Part shown: piece after piece, positions 62,419-64,000 of the stretch
Layout of the letters: every line of letters starts with the position of its first letter
Numbering within the stretch: position 1 is the stretch's first letter
Origin: CAZOZZ01 sp965247425
GTDB taxonomy: Bacteria > Acidobacteriota > Terriglobia > 20CM-2-55-15
Direction: 5' to 3'
NCBI GenBank assembly: GCA_965247425.1
Contig: OZ252023.1
Coordinates: forward strand, 5,394,001 to 5,458,000
Length of the DNA stretch: 64,000 nucleotides
Notes under the pieces: model-generated
Told to the model about the DNA's origin: nothing
The model's database searches: none
The model's input: only the letters and a program-made list of their open reading frames with translations
Translations under genes and position numbers: made by a program

Positions 62419-63900
62419 ATGCAACCCAGAACTTTGAAAGAACTCCGGTCCAGCCCCTACGGTGAAGAACGTTATCGATCGCGTAGCGTGAAGGACGAGA
62501 TGCGGCAGAATCTGATGAGCAAACTGGTCAACCGTGAACCTATTTTCCCCGGCGTCATGGGTTATGACGACACAGTTGTTCCACACGTCGTCAATGCCGT
62601 CCTGTCCCGACACAATCTGATTCTACTCGGCCTGCGTGGTCAGGCGAAGAGCCGCATCCTTCGCCAGCTCGCCGACCTTCTGGACGACGCAATACCGGTC
62701 GTCGAAGGTTGCGAGATCAACGACAATCCCTTCTCGCCGATTTGTCGAAGGTGTCGCGATCTACTTGCCGAAGCGGGCGAAGAATTACCGATCGATTATC
62801 GGACCAGAGATCAGCGCTACATTGAAAAGCTAGCAACGCCCGATGTCACAATCGCAGATATGATCGGAGACATCGATCCCATCAAAGCCGCTAAGAGTGG
62901 CTACACTCTGGCCAGTGAACTCACGATTCATTACGGTCTCTTGCCCCGGGCGAATCGCGGCATATTTTCGATCAACGAGTTGCCGGATCTTGCGGGCAAG
63001 ATACAGGTTGGTTTGTTCAACATCATGCAGGAAGGTGACGTCCAGATCAAAGGCTACCCGGTGAGGTTGCCGCTCGATGTCGCCCTCGTCTTTTCCGCAA
63101 ACCCGGAGGACTATACGGCTCGCGGGAAGATCGTGACCCCCTTGAAAGACCGGATTGGTTCCGAGATCAAGACCCATTACCCGATCGACCTTGACCACGG
63201 CGTTCGAATCACCCAGCAGGAAGCCTGGGTCGAGCGCGAAGGCGAGACATTGAAGATTCCGTCCTTCATGCGGGAAGTCGTCGAAGCGGTTGCTTTCAAG
63301 GCGCGTGGAGATCAACGGATAGACAAGAGATCCGGCGTCAGCCAACGCTTGCCGATCTCATGCCTGGAGAACGTTGCCAGCAACGCGGAACGACGTCGAG
63401 TGGTCCTGGGAGAGTCCGAGACCATCGCGCGAATAGTCGACCTGTATGCGGCGATCCCAGCTATCACAGGCAAGCTCGAACTCGAATACGAAGGTGAGTT
63501 GAAGGGCTCCGACACTGTTGCGCGCGACCTGATCCGGCAGGGTGTTCAAATGGTGTTTCACAGGTACTTTCCACGCACGGACTTCAAGCCCGTCGTTGAA
63601 TGGTTCGAGGGTGGCGGCGCCCTCAAGGTTTCCGACATGGAGCCCCTCCTCGAAGTGCTGGAGCTATGCGAGGGCGTCGACGGACTGATGGAACGAACCT
63701 CGGAGGTCGGTGTGTCGTCATCGTCGTCCTGCGGAGAACGCGTGGCCGCCGCCGAATTTATCCTGGAAGGTCTGTGCTCTCTGGACAAGATCACGCGGTC
63801 GGAGGATCGAGGCTATTCCGCGGTTGAACGAAAGTCTCCGCAGGAACTCTACCGCAACTATGCGGTGGACCCGAACCGTTTCAAGAAGCCCTTGAACTGA
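62419..63900 (+). CDS. Magnesium-chelatase-like AAA+ ATPase
   Basis: The 493-residue protein has an N-terminal lead (YRSRSVKDEMRQNLM). It contains the nucleotide-binding loop LLGLRGQAKSRILRQLADLL (an unusual Walker A, GLRGQAKS, in place of GxxGxGKS/T). The sequence continues with a Cys-rich CEINDNPFSPICRRC, then NRGIFSINELPDLAGKIQVGLFNIMQEGDVQIKG and SANPEDYTARGKIVTPLKDRIGSEI. This resembles the ChlI/BchI and MoxR group. The stretch SSSSSCG near residue 430 is low complexity. It probably works with the next gene, whose start is visible, as an ATPase/VWA pair. Confidence 0.85.
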   Translation: MQPRTLKELRSSPYGEERYRSRSVKDEMRQNLMSKLVNREPIFPGVMGYDDTVVPHVVNAVLSRHNLILLGLRGQAKSRILRQLADLLDDAIPVVEGCEINDNPFSPICRRCRDLLAEAGEELPIDYRTRDQRYIEKLATPDVTIADMIGDIDPIKAAKSGYTLASELTIHYGLLPRANRGIFSINELPDLAGKIQVGLFNIMQEGDVQIKGYPVRLPLDVALVFSANPEDYTARGKIVTPLKDRIGSEIKTHYPIDLDHGVRITQQEAWVEREGETLKIPSFMREVVEAVAFKARGDQRIDKRSGVSQRLPISCLENVASNAERRRVVLGESETIARIVDLYAAIPAITGKLELEYEGELKGSDTVARDLIRQGVQMVFHRYFPRTDFKPVVEWFEGGGALKVSDMEPLLEVLELCEGVDGLMERTSEVGVSSSSSCGERVAAAEFILEGLCSLDKITRSEDRGYSAVERKSPQELYRNYAVDPNRFKKPLN

Positions 63901-63932
63901 TTCCCGTCCCGATCGTATTGGACGTCTGACGA

Positions 63933-64000
63933 ATGGCAAAGATTACCTACACGAAATACATTTCGTCCCCGCTGGACGGTTTGAGCCTGGAGGATCTTCT
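63933..64000 (+). CDS. Start of the next gene, probable VWA-domain partner (partial)
   Basis: The ATG at 63933 opens MAKITYTKYISSPLDGLSLEDLL and runs off the window. Only 22 codons are visible, so no domain can be seen. MoxR/ChlI-type ATPases are usually followed by a von Willebrand factor A protein, which is the basis of the suggestion. Confidence 0.4.
   Translation, partial: MAKITYTKYISSPLDGLSLEDL

Noticed and set aside
1..64000. Search for tRNA, rRNA and CRISPR arrays
   Set aside because: No cloverleaf-like segment with a TTCGAATCC arm outside coding sequence, no rRNA-like sequence and no regularly spaced repeats were seen.

Overview
The window looks like the replication-origin region of an Acidobacteriota chromosome. 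This rests on three things. A PadR regulator sits directly in front of an 892-residue duplicated orphan permease of the acidobacterial ADOP type. There is a VWFA-related protein of an acidobacterial family. The menaquinone genes are of the futalosine type. This is inference from gene content; no 16S or tRNA gene was seen. The DNA is GC-rich and densely coding.

Layout. 1-3001: PadR regulator (5' end outside the window) and ADOP permease. 3419-7281: large multi-spanning membrane protein overlapping an M48 metalloprotease. 7295-14946: a flavin-type oxidase, then a divergent redox operon. The operon encodes an AlsS-like ThDP enzyme, an aldehyde dehydrogenase, a dihydrolipoamide-dehydrogenase-like flavoprotein (frameshifted) and a CDGSH-CDGSH-Rieske-glutamate-synthase fusion. 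14879-20094: remnant of a molybdopterin oxidoreductase cut by a full-length IS21-family element (2750 bp), which abuts a truncated copy of the same element in opposite orientation. 20134-27021: histidine phosphatase, mqnC and mqnA, an unknown gene, a geranylgeranyl-reductase-like flavoprotein and a penicillin acylase homologue. 27163-35063: gyrA, gyrB, dnaN and dnaA, all on the minus strand. 35328-44624: rpmH, rnpA, yidD, yidC, mnmE, mnmG, rsmG, parS, parA, parB and selD, all on the plus strand. The strand switch around dnaA, together with AT-rich DNA carrying DnaA-box-like 9-mers, marks the probable origin. 44903-50776: ATP synthase genes b', b, delta, alpha, gamma, beta and epsilon, without a and c. 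50809-51929: two small minus-strand genes, one carrying a 162-bp in-frame palindromic insertion. 52053-60249: an M16 protease A/B pair and tldD, followed by pmbA, which is broken by a third IS21 copy and a 1-bp frameshift. 60251-64000: small membrane-anchored protein, metallophosphoesterase, CPBP protease, magnesium-chelatase-like AAA ATPase and the start of a partner gene.

Most notable observations: (1) selD almost certainly starts at 43596 and reads an in-frame TGA as selenocysteine, with a hairpin just downstream. (2) The redox operon ends in a protein carrying two CDGSH motifs, a Rieske motif and a glutamate-synthase FMN domain with 3Fe-4S cysteines; this is the best candidate for an undescribed system. 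(3) A mini-element with perfect 22-bp inverted ends and a CTAG duplication sits in frame inside a gene. (4) Three IS21 copies encode identical IstA proteins; one has cleanly disrupted pmbA and one marks a rearrangement that removed most of a molybdoenzyme gene. (5) Short perfect in-frame tandem duplications occur in atpH and in an M16 protease.

The two 1-base frameshifts (near 12413 and 56473) and the abutting IS pair could be real or could be sequencing or assembly artefacts; the sequence alone cannot decide.
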